This document shows positions 6,797 through 15,578 of a DNA stretch of 64,000 nt, piece by piece (within the stretch, counting starts at the first letter, position 1; each line of letters begins with the position of its first letter). The DNA comes from Candidatus Acetatifactor stercoripullorum (lineage in GTDB: Bacteria; Bacillota; Clostridia; Lachnospirales; Lachnospiraceae): the NCBI GenBank assembly GCA_019114005.1, contig DXGH01000051.1:1-64000 (forward strand), in the 5' to 3' direction. Under the pieces are notes generated by a model. That model was not told the DNA's origin. It was given only the letters and a program-made list of their open reading frames with translations, and did no database searches. A program made the position numbers and the translations under genes.

Positions 6797-7567
6797 TTAA
6801 TCCTTCTGGTTCACCTCATACGCAATATATTCATGTGATAATTCATACCCTAATTTTTCTGCCAAATGAACGGACCAAAGATTTTGTGCATCCCAGCTTG
6901 GATATAATCCCCGCTCAAGGCATTCAAGAATAAGTTTCGCACAACAAGCAGTGGCAAGATGCTTTCGCCTTTCATCCATTCTTGTATCCACTTGAATTTC
7001 TATGCCTTCCTGGTATCTTGTATAAGAAGAAGCACCTGCAACAATTTGACCATTTTTTACGGCGGCTACACCAAGCCCCTTTTCCAGATACCTATTTTTA
7101 GATTCGAATACAGAAACCAAGTCCCTTGACCATTGATGATTGAAGCATTGGTCAAAAAGATTTTCATCAATCAACTGCAAATTGTAACCCTTTGGAAGTT
7201 TGGCAATCAACCCTGTTAAATGATTCTTATCAAATACTGTATTCTTTTTCATTGCATATCTGGTTACTTGTCTGCATTTGTCTTTATAATACGCTTTAAT
7301 GAAATGTGCCCATTCATCAGTTTGTGGTACCATAATCACAAAACCGTTGAAGTTACTCTCGACTAACTCTTTGCAAGGTTCTCCTGCAAAAAAGATAAAA
7401 TCTCCAAGCTTTGCCATAACCGATTTGGGATTATTTTTCTCGGCTGCAAAAAGCTTTCCCATGGTTTTTTGGACACAGGAATATATCATTGTTTCTTCCC
7501 AATTTCCAAATAAATGCTTTGCACAAGCTGTATCTTCTAATTCATATATCATCGTTAATTGCCTCAA
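6797..7567 (-). CDS. GNAT-family N-acetyltransferase
   Basis: A 256-residue protein with a C-terminal acetyltransferase core. The acceptor part includes GLGVAAVKNGQIVAGASSYTRYQEGIEIQVDT; the coenzyme A loop is in DERRKHLATACCAKLILECLERG; and the strand SWDAQNLWSVHLAEKLGYEL follows. This matches the GNAT_acetyltran group (PF12746) often found alone in Clostridia. The substrate is not predictable. Translation may start at MIYELE (7552) rather than 7567, because family homology begins there. It is convergent with the TIGR04076-like gene and stands alone. Confidence 0.8.
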   Translation of the reverse strand: MRQLTMIYELEDTACAKHLFGNWEETMIYSCVQKTMGKLFAAEKNNPKSVMAKLGDFIFFAGEPCKELVESNFNGFVIMVPQTDEWAHFIKAYYKDKCRQVTRYAMKKNTVFDKNHLTGLIAKLPKGYNLQLIDENLFDQCFNHQWSRDLVSVFESKNRYLEKGLGVAAVKNGQIVAGASSYTRYQEGIEIQVDTRMDERRKHLATACCAKLILECLERGLYPSWDAQNLWSVHLAEKLGYELSHEYIAYEVNQKD

Positions 7568-8606
7568 ATGCCCCAGCTGTACTGCGTCCCCTTACAAACT
7601 TCCCCGCCGCCTGGCCCTTGGCACTGTACGGCGGCAAGGGTGTGTATTTTATTTCATTATAATGGCTGTGGGGCCTTCCTGTAAAGGCATGAAGTTTAAT
7701 TCCGTTTATCCTAATAATAATGTGATTATAATAAAAATGTGGCAAAAATCACTAAATTAGCTATAAAAGCGTGATGGGGTGTGTATATGGAACGATTGAT
7801 TTTGAAAGGTGTGCGTCAGGCCGGTAAGACCTGGATTTTGCAGAATCTGATGCTGGCAAGCGGTCAGAAGATTTTGCTGGAAAAGACCCTCATTATTTTT
7901 GACGAAATACAGAAAGCTCCGGAGCTGTTTGAACAGATTAAGATCATGTGTGACGAAACCGAAGAAAGGGGCTTGTTCTGGCTGACCGGCTCTTGGCAGT
8001 ATAAGATGATGAAAAATATTCGTGATACGCTGGCCGGAAGAATTGGAATTCTGGAGCTATACAGCCTTTCCAAAAATGAAGTGGACGGAAAAATTTTTAC
8101 AAACAAACTGGATTTCTCTCTGCCATGCCTTTTGGAACGGCAGAAAGCAGCAAAAAAGAATGATATTGTGGATGTGTTCGAGCATATTTGGCGCGGCGGG
8201 ATGCCGGATGCTTTAAGCGCAGACGGCGAGCAGAGGCAGGAATATTTCAATTCTTATATTGAAACCTACCTGATGCGGGATGTAGCGGAAGAAGGCGGCA
8301 TAACTGATTCTGTACGTTTCCGAAAATTTCTGAATGCCTGTGCCGCCTTGACCGCCGAGCAGGTAAATTATAAAACTCTGGCGGAGACAGCCGAAATTTC
8401 CCAGCCTACGGCCAAAGAATGGCTGCGGATATTGCAGGGGTCAGGTATTGTTTACCTTCTGCCGCCCTTTGCCAATAATGAATTGAAGCGACTGACAAAA
8501 ACACCAAAGCTGTATTTCTGCGATACTGGGTTATGTGCCTATTTGTCTATGTGGCTGACCAGAGATACCTTGATGAATGGCGCCGCAAATGCCTGTGGAT
8601 TCCAGC

Positions 8607-8635
8607 TTTACTTTAGCGTGCTACTATGGTACAAT
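8607..8635 (+). promoter_or_regulatory. Sigma-A-type promoter for the amino-acid ABC operon
   Basis: TTTACT (8607-8612), a 17-nt spacer and TACAAT (8630-8635). It lies inside the degraded end of the upstream pseudogene and about 90 nt before the binding-protein start. Confidence 0.5.
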
Positions 8636-8663
8636 ACGAAAGGATTTAAAGCTTTTATAAAAG

Positions 8664-8694
8664 GCCGGGGGCAGCGCGGCGCTTCCGGCTTTTT
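8664..8694 (+). terminator. Terminator-like hairpin in the leader of the ABC operon
   Basis: GCCGG (8664-8668) pairs with CCGGC (8685-8689), an inner AGCG/CGCT stem adds stability, and a T5 run follows. It lies between the promoter at 8607-8635 and the lipoprotein ATG at 8728. It therefore either ends transcription from the upstream remnant or acts as an attenuator for the transporter. Confidence 0.55.
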
Positions 8695-8727
8695 CACAAA
8701 GAAGGGCCGCGCAGAAATGAGGAGATT

Positions 8728-9516
8728 ATGAAGAAGAAAGCAGCATTGATTCTAACGGCAGCGCTGGCTGTGGGAAGCCTTACCGCCTGCGGCAGCAAAG
8801 AGACAGGTGGGGAAAGCGCAATGGTTTATGCAGTGGAGGCCGGCTCCGCAGGAGAGGCGGCAGCGGAGGAAAACGGATTTTCCTACAACTCTGTGGCTTC
8901 TCAGGCAGACGCTTTGATGGAGGTGGCTTCTGGAACCTCAGATGCAGCCATTATTGACCTCTTAATGGCAGGAGCCATGATCGGCGAGGGCACCAGCTAT
9001 CCCGATTTGACCTATACCGACCAGCTGACGACGGAGGAGTACGGCGTGGGCTGCCGCAAGGGCTCTGATCTGGCTTCCTATATCAACTCCGTTTTCGGAG
9101 AGGCTTACGCGGATGGAACCATGCTCCAGATTGCCGAACAGTATGGTGTCCAGGAGTCGCTGCTGGAACAGAGCGCGTCAGAGTATACACCCGCTGAGGA
9201 AAGCGATGTGGCGTACATACAGGAAAAAGGGACTTTGATTGTGGGAATCACCGACTTTGAGCCCATGGATTACAAGGATGAATCGGGAAACTGGATCGGC
9301 TTTGACGCGGATATGGCCAGACTGGTGGCGGAAAAGCTGGGCGTTGAGGCACAGTTTGTAGAAATCGACTGGGACAACAAGATCATGGAGCTGGATTCCC
9401 AGAATATTGATGTGGTATGGAACGGCATGACTCTTACCGAGGAAGTGACCTCCGCCATGGAATGCACCAATGCTTACTGCAACAACGCACAGGTAGTTGT
9501 GGTGCCGGCTGAATAG
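8728..9516 (+). CDS. Amino-acid ABC substrate-binding lipoprotein with permuted lobes
   Basis: A secreted lipoprotein: signal peptide with lipobox LTAC, lipidated Cys21. The 262 residues hold a complete SBP_bac_3-type domain in swapped order. Residues about 33-147 are what is normally the second half (YAVEAGSAGEAAA, SGTSDAAIID, LTTEEYGVGCRKGSDL, YADGTMLQIAEQYG). A linker (148-168) follows, and residues 169-262 are the normal first half (GTLIVGITDFEPMDYKD, WIGFDADMARLVAEKLGV, DVVWNGMTLTEE, AYCNNAQVVVVPAE), ending exactly where the first hinge strand would lead into lobe II. Both halves look complete, so this is a circular permutation rather than a truncation. The downstream permease and ATPase genes support a working polar amino-acid importer. 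Confidence 0.85.
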   Translation: MKKKAALILTAALAVGSLTACGSKETGGESAMVYAVEAGSAGEAAAEENGFSYNSVASQADALMEVASGTSDAAIIDLLMAGAMIGEGTSYPDLTYTDQLTTEEYGVGCRKGSDLASYINSVFGEAYADGTMLQIAEQYGVQESLLEQSASEYTPAEESDVAYIQEKGTLIVGITDFEPMDYKDESGNWIGFDADMARLVAEKLGVEAQFVEIDWDNKIMELDSQNIDVVWNGMTLTEEVTSAMECTNAYCNNAQVVVVPAE

Positions 9517-9538
9517 ACCGGGAGAAAAGAGGGAAATT

Positions 9539-10195
9539 ATGTTTTGGACTGTGACACTATCGCTGCTGAACGGTCTGGCTACAACCTTTCAGATTTTCAT
9601 ACTGACCCTTTTGTTTTCGCTGCCCTTAGGACTGCTGTTTGCCTTTGCATCCATGAGCAGATGCAGGCTGCTTCGCTATTTCATGCAGCTTGTAGTCTGG
9701 GTAGTCAGGGGAACGCCTCTGATGCTGCAGCTGATCATTATTTTTTACGGGCCGGGGCTGTGGCTGGATCACAATATCTGGAGCGGCAATGAGACGGGGC
9801 GGCTGACGGCCACGGTGGTGGCTTTTACCTTCAATTATGCCTGCTATTTTTCGGTAATCTTTCGGGGTGGAATCGAGGGTGTGCCTGCAGGACAGCGGGA
9901 AGCCGGCCAGGTGCTGGGCATGACCCGCAGCCAGATTTTTTTCAAGATCACGCTGCTGCAGATGATCAAGCGGGTGGTGCCTCCCATGTCCAACGAGGTG
10001 ATTACCCTGGTGAAGGATACTTCTCTTGCCAGGATTATTGCCGCCTACGAGCTGACCTTTGCGGGCTATTCCTTTATGAAGTCCGATGGGATTACCTGGC
10101 CTTTGTTTTACACGGGCGTATTTTACCTGGTGTTTGTAGGCATTCTGACGCTTTTGTTCAATTATTTGGAGCGCAGGCTGGATTATTTCAGGTAG
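9539..10195 (+). CDS. Amino-acid ABC transporter permease (HisM/GlnP-type)
   Basis: A 218-residue inner-membrane protein. The N-terminal segment LLNGLATTFQIFILTLLFSL is the usual first helix of polar amino-acid permeases. The coupling EAA loop appears as VPAGQREAGQVLGMTRSQIFFKITL, and about five membrane spans are visible. It would form a homodimeric channel with the ATPase encoded next. The start at 9539 is chosen because GAGGGAAA lies upstream and the family N-terminus begins there. It follows the binding protein by 22 nt. Confidence 0.92.
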   Translation: MFWTVTLSLLNGLATTFQIFILTLLFSLPLGLLFAFASMSRCRLLRYFMQLVVWVVRGTPLMLQLIIIFYGPGLWLDHNIWSGNETGRLTATVVAFTFNYACYFSVIFRGGIEGVPAGQREAGQVLGMTRSQIFFKITLLQMIKRVVPPMSNEVITLVKDTSLARIIAAYELTFAGYSFMKSDGITWPLFYTGVFYLVFVGILTLLFNYLERRLDYFR

Positions 10196-10220
10196 AGGAT
10201 TTCAGATAAGGAGTTGACTC

Positions 10221-11006
10221 ATGGCAATTTTGGAAGTAACAGAGATTGAAAAGCATTTTGGAAACACAAGGGTGTTAGAAAACGTCAGCTTTTCTCTGGA
10301 GGAAGGAAATGCGTTAGCCATCATCGGCTCCTCCGGCTCGGGAAAGACCACGCTGCTGCGGTGCCTGAATTTTTTGGAGACGCCCGACAGGGGAGTGATC
10401 ACTGTCCGGGGAGAGAAGCTTTTTGATGCCTCCCTTCCTGCAAAGGAGCGGGAGAGAGACCTTCGCAAAAAACGCCTGCATTTTGGCATGGTGTTTCAGT
10501 CCTTTCACTTGTTTCCCCAGTATACGGCCTTGGAGAACGTGACGCTGGCAGAGCTTTTGCTGGCAAAGGAGCGGCCGGATTTTAAACAGAGGAAACGGGA
10601 AATCATGGAGGAGATCGACGCCCATGGAAGAGAGCTGCTGGAACGGATGGGACTGTCCGAAAGAAGCGGGCATTATCCCCATCAGCTTTCGGGAGGGCAG
10701 CAGCAGCGGGTGGCCATTGCCAGGGCGCTGGCGCTTAAGCCGGACATCCTGTGCTTTGACGAGCCTACATCAGCCCTGGACCCGGAGCTGACGGGAGAGG
10801 TGCTTAAGGTGATCAGAGGGCTTGCACAGCAAAAAACCACCATGATTATTGTGACCCATGAGATGGCCTTTGCAAGAGATGTGGCAGATCAGGTTATTTT
10901 TATGGACGAGGGTGTGATCGTGGAGCAGGGAGATCCCAGACAGGTGATCGATAACCCCAGGCAGGAACGTACAAAGCAGTTTTTGGCCCGGTACACGCAA
11001 GGGTGA
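10221..11006 (+). CDS. Amino-acid ABC transporter ATP-binding protein (GlnQ-type)
   Basis: A 261-residue ATPase with Walker A GSSGSGKTT (36-44), Q-loop in FGMVFQSFHLFPQYT, signature LSGGQQQRVAIARAL, Walker B ILCFDEPTSALDPE and the switch histidine in IVTHEMAFARD. It is slightly longer than typical GlnQ (about 240) because of an insert (LAKERPDFKQRKREIMEEID) between the Q-loop and the signature. It is the last gene of the binding protein-permease-ATPase operon and is followed by a clear terminator. Confidence 0.94.
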   Translation: MAILEVTEIEKHFGNTRVLENVSFSLEEGNALAIIGSSGSGKTTLLRCLNFLETPDRGVITVRGEKLFDASLPAKERERDLRKKRLHFGMVFQSFHLFPQYTALENVTLAELLLAKERPDFKQRKREIMEEIDAHGRELLERMGLSERSGHYPHQLSGGQQQRVAIARALALKPDILCFDEPTSALDPELTGEVLKVIRGLAQQKTTMIIVTHEMAFARDVADQVIFMDEGVIVEQGDPRQVIDNPRQERTKQFLARYTQG

Positions 11007-11016
11007 GCGGGCGCAG

Positions 11017-11052
11017 AAAACGGGCAGTCTCACAGGGAGGCTGCCCGTTTTT
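11017..11052 (+). terminator. Intrinsic terminator of the amino-acid ABC operon
   Basis: AAAACGGGCAG (11017-11027) pairs with CTGCCCGTTTT (11041-11051) across a 13-nt loop and is followed by Ts. An outer GCGC/GCGC pair extends the stem. Confidence 0.85.
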
Positions 11053-11082
11053 GCGCGTGGTATATCCCAAGGCGCATATTTT

Positions 11083-12816
11083 CTACTGAATTCCCCAGCT
11101 TAGGCTGATTTCCTGGAGCTTTACCATGTGAGGGTAAATCCTGCCTGTTTCCATCAGTCCGGCAGGCGTGCCCTGTTCAGCCACGGTTCCCTCGGAAAGC
11201 ACCACTACCTTGTCGGCGCCGCTTACCGTGCGCATGCGGTGGGCGATAACGAGAACGGTTTTGTCCTTGATCAGCCTTGACAGGGCGGTCTGTATCAGGG
11301 TTTCGTTCTCTACGTCGAGACTTGCAGTGGCCTCGTCCAAAAGAACAATGGGGGCGTCCTTGAGAAAGGCTCTGGCGATGGAGATACGCTGTCTTTCTCC
11401 GCCGGAAAGCTCACAGCCGTTTTCGCCGATCATGCTGTGGTAGCCATGGGGAAGCTTTTGGGCAAATTCCTCACAGTTTGCCAGCCTTGCCGCCGCAATC
11501 ACCTCCTCGTCGGTGGCGTCCTTTCTGCCGATTCGGATATTTTCCATGATGGTATTGTTAAAAAGGGTCACATCCTGAAACACGATGGAATATAAAGAAA
11601 GCAGTGTTTCCGGTTCCACTGACGTGATATCCATGCCGCCCACGGTGATTTTTCCCCGGTCCGCATCCCAGAATCTTGCAGCCAGCCGGGAAACGGTGGT
11701 TTTACCGCCGCCGGAGGGCCCCACCAGAGCGGTGACCTCTCCCTGCTTTGCGGTAAAGGATACATCCTTTAAAATGGTTTCCCCGCTGTTGTAGGCAAAG
11801 CCCACATGGTCAAATACAATATCATATCCCTGGCAGGTTATGCTGTGGCCGCCCTTTTGAATGGGATGGTCAAGAATCTCATTCATCCGGTTTATATTTG
11901 TCTTGGAGGAAATCACTGCGGCAAGATTCTGCAGCGCGCCCTCCAAAGGGGAGTAGAGTCTGGACGCCACTAGGAGAAACAGAAAGAACAGGGGAATATC
12001 AATTTCACCGTTTATGAGCAGTACAGAGCCAGTAAGGGCCACGGTGGCAATTCCAAACTTTAAGATCAGCGTGGAGGACACCACAAACAAGGCGGTTCCC
12101 AGCTCTGTGACAATATGGCGCTTTTCTGCGTAATCAATTTTTTTGTCCAATCCCTGTAAATAGTCCTGCTCCGCGTTGTTGGCCTTCAGATCCTGAAGGC
12201 TTTCAATGCACTCCTGCACGCCTTCCTCCAGAGCCACATTGGCCTTTACGGATTTGCTGTTGAAATATTCCTGTATCCGGGAGGACAACAGGGTGATGGC
12301 AAAGGCAATGGGAAGCACCCAGACCGCCGAAAGGGCCATGCGCCAGTCGTAGAAAAAGAGGCAGACAGAGATCAGGGTGGTAGAGATCAGAGAGCCGATC
12401 AGAGCGGGCACATAATGGGAAAAGGTAGTTTCCAGTGTGGCACAGTCCCCCATAATGGAATTTGTCAGATCCGCAAGATCCTTTTTCCCGAAAAAGGACA
12501 GTGGAATTTTGCGCAGCTTTTCCGCCAGAGAAATCCGCCTCACGCCGCTTTCCACATAGGTTGCCAGATAGGTGGCATTATACTGAAACCAAGTCACCCA
12601 AAAGATCAGGGCGAGACAAAACACGCAGCCTGCTGTGTAGAAGGCAATCCGGCTCCCCCAAACGCCTCCGTTCATGGTATCCAGCACAAACTGATACAAT
12701 AGTCCCACGGGAAGCATAAAAGAGAGGTCTTGTAAGACGCAGGCCAGGCATCCCTTGATCAAATCCACCGCTCCCTGTCTTGATAAAGCGAAACGTCTCT
12801 GTAATTTCTGAATCAT
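11083..12816 (-). CDS. ABC exporter half-transporter, subunit 2
   Basis: A 577-residue type-I exporter subunit: an ABC_membrane domain with six predicted helices (about 1-310), then a nucleotide-binding domain with Walker A VGPSGGGKTT, signature LSGGERQRISIARAF, Walker B IVLLDEATASLD and the switch histidine in VLVIAHRMRT. The start codon overlaps the stop of the upstream half-transporter (ATGA), pointing to an obligate heterodimer. Such pairs under TetR control usually export drugs, bile-type compounds or peptides, and some relatives (IrtAB/YbtPQ-like) move siderophores; the substrate is unknown. Confidence 0.9.
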   Translation of the reverse strand: MIQKLQRRFALSRQGAVDLIKGCLACVLQDLSFMLPVGLLYQFVLDTMNGGVWGSRIAFYTAGCVFCLALIFWVTWFQYNATYLATYVESGVRRISLAEKLRKIPLSFFGKKDLADLTNSIMGDCATLETTFSHYVPALIGSLISTTLISVCLFFYDWRMALSAVWVLPIAFAITLLSSRIQEYFNSKSVKANVALEEGVQECIESLQDLKANNAEQDYLQGLDKKIDYAEKRHIVTELGTALFVVSSTLILKFGIATVALTGSVLLINGEIDIPLFFLFLLVASRLYSPLEGALQNLAAVISSKTNINRMNEILDHPIQKGGHSITCQGYDIVFDHVGFAYNSGETILKDVSFTAKQGEVTALVGPSGGGKTTVSRLAARFWDADRGKITVGGMDITSVEPETLLSLYSIVFQDVTLFNNTIMENIRIGRKDATDEEVIAAARLANCEEFAQKLPHGYHSMIGENGCELSGGERQRISIARAFLKDAPIVLLDEATASLDVENETLIQTALSRLIKDKTVLVIAHRMRTVSGADKVVVLSEGTVAEQGTPAGLMETGRIYPHMVKLQEISLSWGIQ

Positions 12817-14588
12817 TCTGCTGCCTCCTTTTCAATTTTCCATTCTGCCGCTTTCGCGTAATTATTCCACATATGGGTAAAAATACCGTTCTTTTCAAGC
12901 AGTTCTTTGTGTGTGCCCCTTTCGGCAATCTGGCCGTCCTGCAGCACATAGATACAGTTCGCTTCGGTGATGGAGGAGAGCCTGTGTGCGATCATAAGCA
13001 CTGTCTTTCCCTTGGAGAGGGTGGTCAGGGCCTGCTGAACACGCACCTCATTGTCTGGATCAGCAAATGCTGTAGCCTCATCAAGAATCAGTATGGGCGC
13101 GTTTTTTAAAATGGCACGGGCAATGGCGATTCTCTGCTGTTCGCCGCCGGATAAGTAAACGCCCTTTGTGCCTACAACGGTGTCCACGCCCTTTGGCAGC
13201 TTTTCTATGATATCCGTGCACTGGGCCGCCTGCAGCGCGCGGTCAACCTCCTTGCGGGACGCGCCGGGCCTGCCCATGCGCACATTTTCAAGTATGGACG
13301 CCTTGATCAGGCGGCTGTTTTGAAACACGAAGGAAACCTGTTCCATGAGCTTCTCCTTGGGAATTTGTCTGATATCGATATTTCCGATGAGAACCCGGCC
13401 CTTCTGGGGGTCAAAAAATCTGGCTGCCAGATTGGCAAGGGTGGTCTTGCCGCCGCCGGAGGGCCCCACCAATGCAACGGTTTCTCCCGGCTGTATGGTC
13501 ATGGAAACATCCAAAAGAGCGTCCTTTTTGCCGTCATAGCTGTAGCTTACGTGCTCCAGCGTAATGGAATAGTCTTGAGGCTCCTGGGGCGCAGCGCTCT
13601 CCTCCAGGGGCTTTTGGGCCAAAAGGTCGTCGATTCTTTGCAGGGCGTCGTTTACAATCATGGAATCCTCGCTCATAAACATGATCTTTGTGAGAGTGGT
13701 GCCGATGACCGGCGTAATAATGATATAAAAAATCAGATTTAATAAAAATTCACTGTCAACGCCGTTTCTGGTAAAAAGAATGCCTCCTGCAATCAAAAAG
13801 GCAAACACGGCGTTGATGGCAGTGGTATAGCACATCATGGGAAGCCGCAGCGCCTTGGTGTAGGCAATCACCCATTTTTCATAGTTGTCAATGGAGGTCT
13901 TGAACCGCTTGAAGGAAAATACGGTCTGCCCAAAGGTTTTTACCACAGGTATGCCCCTGACATACTCCACCGCTTCGTTGGACATATCCGACAGGGCGTT
14001 TTGGTACTCCTTCATTTTTTCTTCCATGTCCTTTCCGGTCATTTTCATCATAATCAGAAAGCCGAGCACTACCGGAATCAGACTTAAAAGCCCAAGCCGC
14101 CAGTCAAACACAAGCAGTAGAAGGAGCAGCCCTATGGGCGTGGCGATGGCTCCGGCCTTATCCGGCAGTCTGTGGGCCAGATAAGTTTCCGTGGCCGTGC
14201 TGGAGGTGTTGACGATCCTGCGCAGCCTGCCGCTGCCATACTTCTGGGTTACCCCCAAGGGCAGCGCCGCAATATGACGCATCAGCTCCTTTCGGATGTT
14301 GGAAGCCACTCTAAAGGCGCTTAGGTGGGAACACATCAGGGCAGAGATATAGACCACAATGGATAAAACCGCAAACCCCACGGCAGCCCAGCCGTAGGCC
14401 GTCACATTCCCAGCCTGTGAGAAATTGGGAGAAGCCGCCAGAATATCGCGGATAATGCGCCACAGGCACCAAAAGGGAACCAGGGCCAGCAGCGCGCTTG
14501 CCGCCGACAATATCCAGGACAGCCAGGTGAGGACCCTATGCCCTCCGGCATAGTCCATCAGCCTTGATAAATTTGACTTTTGTTTCAT
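12813..14588 (-). CDS. ABC exporter half-transporter, subunit 1
   Basis: A 591-residue fused membrane/ATPase subunit, with six helices up to about residue 320 and an ATPase domain with Walker A VGPSGGGKTT, signature LSGGEQQRIAIARAI and Walker B ILILDEATAFADPD. The D-loop is atypical (AFAD instead of ASLD), hinting at asymmetry between the two ATP sites. The start at 14588 (MKQKSNL) is preferred because AAGGAGG sits 7 nt upstream. It is the first gene of the two-gene operon, downstream of the TetR gene and the 204-bp palindromic element. Confidence 0.9.
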   Translation of the reverse strand: MKQKSNLSRLMDYAGGHRVLTWLSWILSAASALLALVPFWCLWRIIRDILAASPNFSQAGNVTAYGWAAVGFAVLSIVVYISALMCSHLSAFRVASNIRKELMRHIAALPLGVTQKYGSGRLRRIVNTSSTATETYLAHRLPDKAGAIATPIGLLLLLLVFDWRLGLLSLIPVVLGFLIMMKMTGKDMEEKMKEYQNALSDMSNEAVEYVRGIPVVKTFGQTVFSFKRFKTSIDNYEKWVIAYTKALRLPMMCYTTAINAVFAFLIAGGILFTRNGVDSEFLLNLIFYIIITPVIGTTLTKIMFMSEDSMIVNDALQRIDDLLAQKPLEESAAPQEPQDYSITLEHVSYSYDGKKDALLDVSMTIQPGETVALVGPSGGGKTTLANLAARFFDPQKGRVLIGNIDIRQIPKEKLMEQVSFVFQNSRLIKASILENVRMGRPGASRKEVDRALQAAQCTDIIEKLPKGVDTVVGTKGVYLSGGEQQRIAIARAILKNAPILILDEATAFADPDNEVRVQQALTTLSKGKTVLMIAHRLSSITEANCIYVLQDGQIAERGTHKELLEKNGIFTHMWNNYAKAAEWKIEKEAAE

Positions 14589-14622
14589 TGAAAAACCTCC
14601 TTGCCTATACTTGGAATGGTTA

Positions 14623-14826
14623 GATGATTGCAAAACAAATTATTTTGAAGGTTTCTATGGGCACATTTCATATTTCAACACAGACACGCTTTCGCTCCAA
14701 GCTGACCGCAGCGGTACATAAGGCTGCAAAGGACGCAGCCTAAATACCGGCGGTCAGCAAGGGTCTGCTTATGAAACATGCAATGTGCACGATTTCACAT
14801 AAAATAAATTTCGTTTTGCACTCATC
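14623..14826. repeat. 204-bp imperfect palindrome (possible MITE or structured leader)
   Basis: Nested inverted repeats fill the gap between tetR and the exporter genes. Outer arms: GATGATTGCAAAAC with AAATTATTTT on the left against AAAATAAATTTC and GTTTTGCACTCATC on the right, about 24 of 26 paired. Second layer: GCACATTTCATATTTCA against TGAAACATGCAATGTGC. Inner stems: GCTGACCG/CGGTCAGC with CGGTA/TACCG, and AGGCTGC/GCAGCCT around a 7-nt loop. No coding frame fits. It lies in the 5' region of the exporter operon, so it may act as its leader or be a non-autonomous palindromic insert. Confidence 0.6.
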
Positions 14827-14888
14827 TTAAATAAAATTCCATGATACTTAGTTAGTTAAAACTAACCTATATGTAAAAATTATAGGGC

Positions 14889-15506
14889 TTACTGCCCCAT
14901 AATTTTCATCCATCCTGCCGTGTAGAAGTCTCGCATCTCCGCCAGGTAATGCTCTGCCCGCTCTAAGGGCATTTCATGGAGAATCAATTCAAAAAAGGCG
15001 TTGAACATGCCCGTGATCAAAATATGCTCCAGGCGCTCGTCAATGGGAGGTGCCGGTCTGCCCAAATCTGCAAGCACCTTCAGGTAGTCGTGGGTTCCCT
15101 GAAGCTCGATTCCCACCATTTCGTCGATAAAATGGGAAAAGCGGGTTCCCTCTGCGCCGCACAAAAGAAGCTTAAACTCATCTAAATGCTGGTAGGCATA
15201 CAAAAGCATCTGGTGCATACACGCGCCGGAGTCAATGCCCAGGTGCTCGGGCTGTTCCTGGGGAGGTAGCTTGGCGAAATCCCGCTGGGCCTGACAGAAG
15301 CAGTCCATAAAATAATCGTACTGTTCCCCCACCAGCGCCTCAAATAGAGCCTCCTTGCTGTGGTAGTAGCCATAGAAAGCGCCTGTTGTGACGCCTGCCT
15401 GCTTTACGATATTTCTAAGGGAAGCGGCCTGAAAGCCCTTTTCCAGAAATTCCTGCATGGCTGCCTTGAGAATCAAGCTTTGGGTAGTCTGCTGCGCTTC
15501 GCTCAT
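14889..15506 (-). CDS. TetR-family transcriptional repressor
   Basis: A 205-residue regulator. The N-terminal helix-turn-helix spans about residues 8-55 (ILKAAMQEFLEKGFQAASLRNIVKQAGVTTGAFYGYYHSK split over the domain), and a variable ligand-binding C-terminus follows. It lies upstream of and codirectional with the exporter pair, and divergent from the Nudix-GNAT gene. A near-palindrome in the divergent gap (15555-15578) is a candidate operator. Likely role: ligand-responsive repressor of the exporter and of itself. Confidence 0.88.
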   Translation of the reverse strand: MSEAQQTTQSLILKAAMQEFLEKGFQAASLRNIVKQAGVTTGAFYGYYHSKEALFEALVGEQYDYFMDCFCQAQRDFAKLPPQEQPEHLGIDSGACMHQMLLYAYQHLDEFKLLLCGAEGTRFSHFIDEMVGIELQGTHDYLKVLADLGRPAPPIDERLEHILITGMFNAFFELILHEMPLERAEHYLAEMRDFYTAGWMKIMGQ

Positions 15507-15554
15507 CTGAATCCCTCATTTCCTCCATCTAAATTCCGTCCATGCTCTTAATTG

Positions 15555-15578
15555 TAACAATGTTATATATCACTGTTA
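15555..15578. promoter_or_regulatory. Candidate TetR operator
   Basis: TAACAATG, an 8-nt AT spacer, then CACTGTTA: 7 of 8 positions are symmetrical. It sits about 50 bp upstream of the TetR start in the divergent promoter region. Confidence 0.4.

Larger units (their letters stand above)
7781..8731 (+). pseudogene. Decayed AAA ATPase with DUF4143 domain
   Basis: The reading frame encodes pieces of the common AAA_14/DUF4143 ATPase (normally about 400 residues) with parts missing. A Walker A motif GVRQAGKTWIL comes only nine residues after the start, where about 30 are usual. Walker B LIIFDEIQ follows after about 25 residues instead of about 70. The DUF4143 part (FLNACAALTAEQVNYKTLA, LYFCDTGLCAYL) stops at LMNGAA, before the usual C-terminal nuclease-like region. 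The remaining residues read through the promoter and leader of the next gene. All losses keep the frame, so a protein could be made, but it is unlikely to be functional. Confidence 0.75.
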
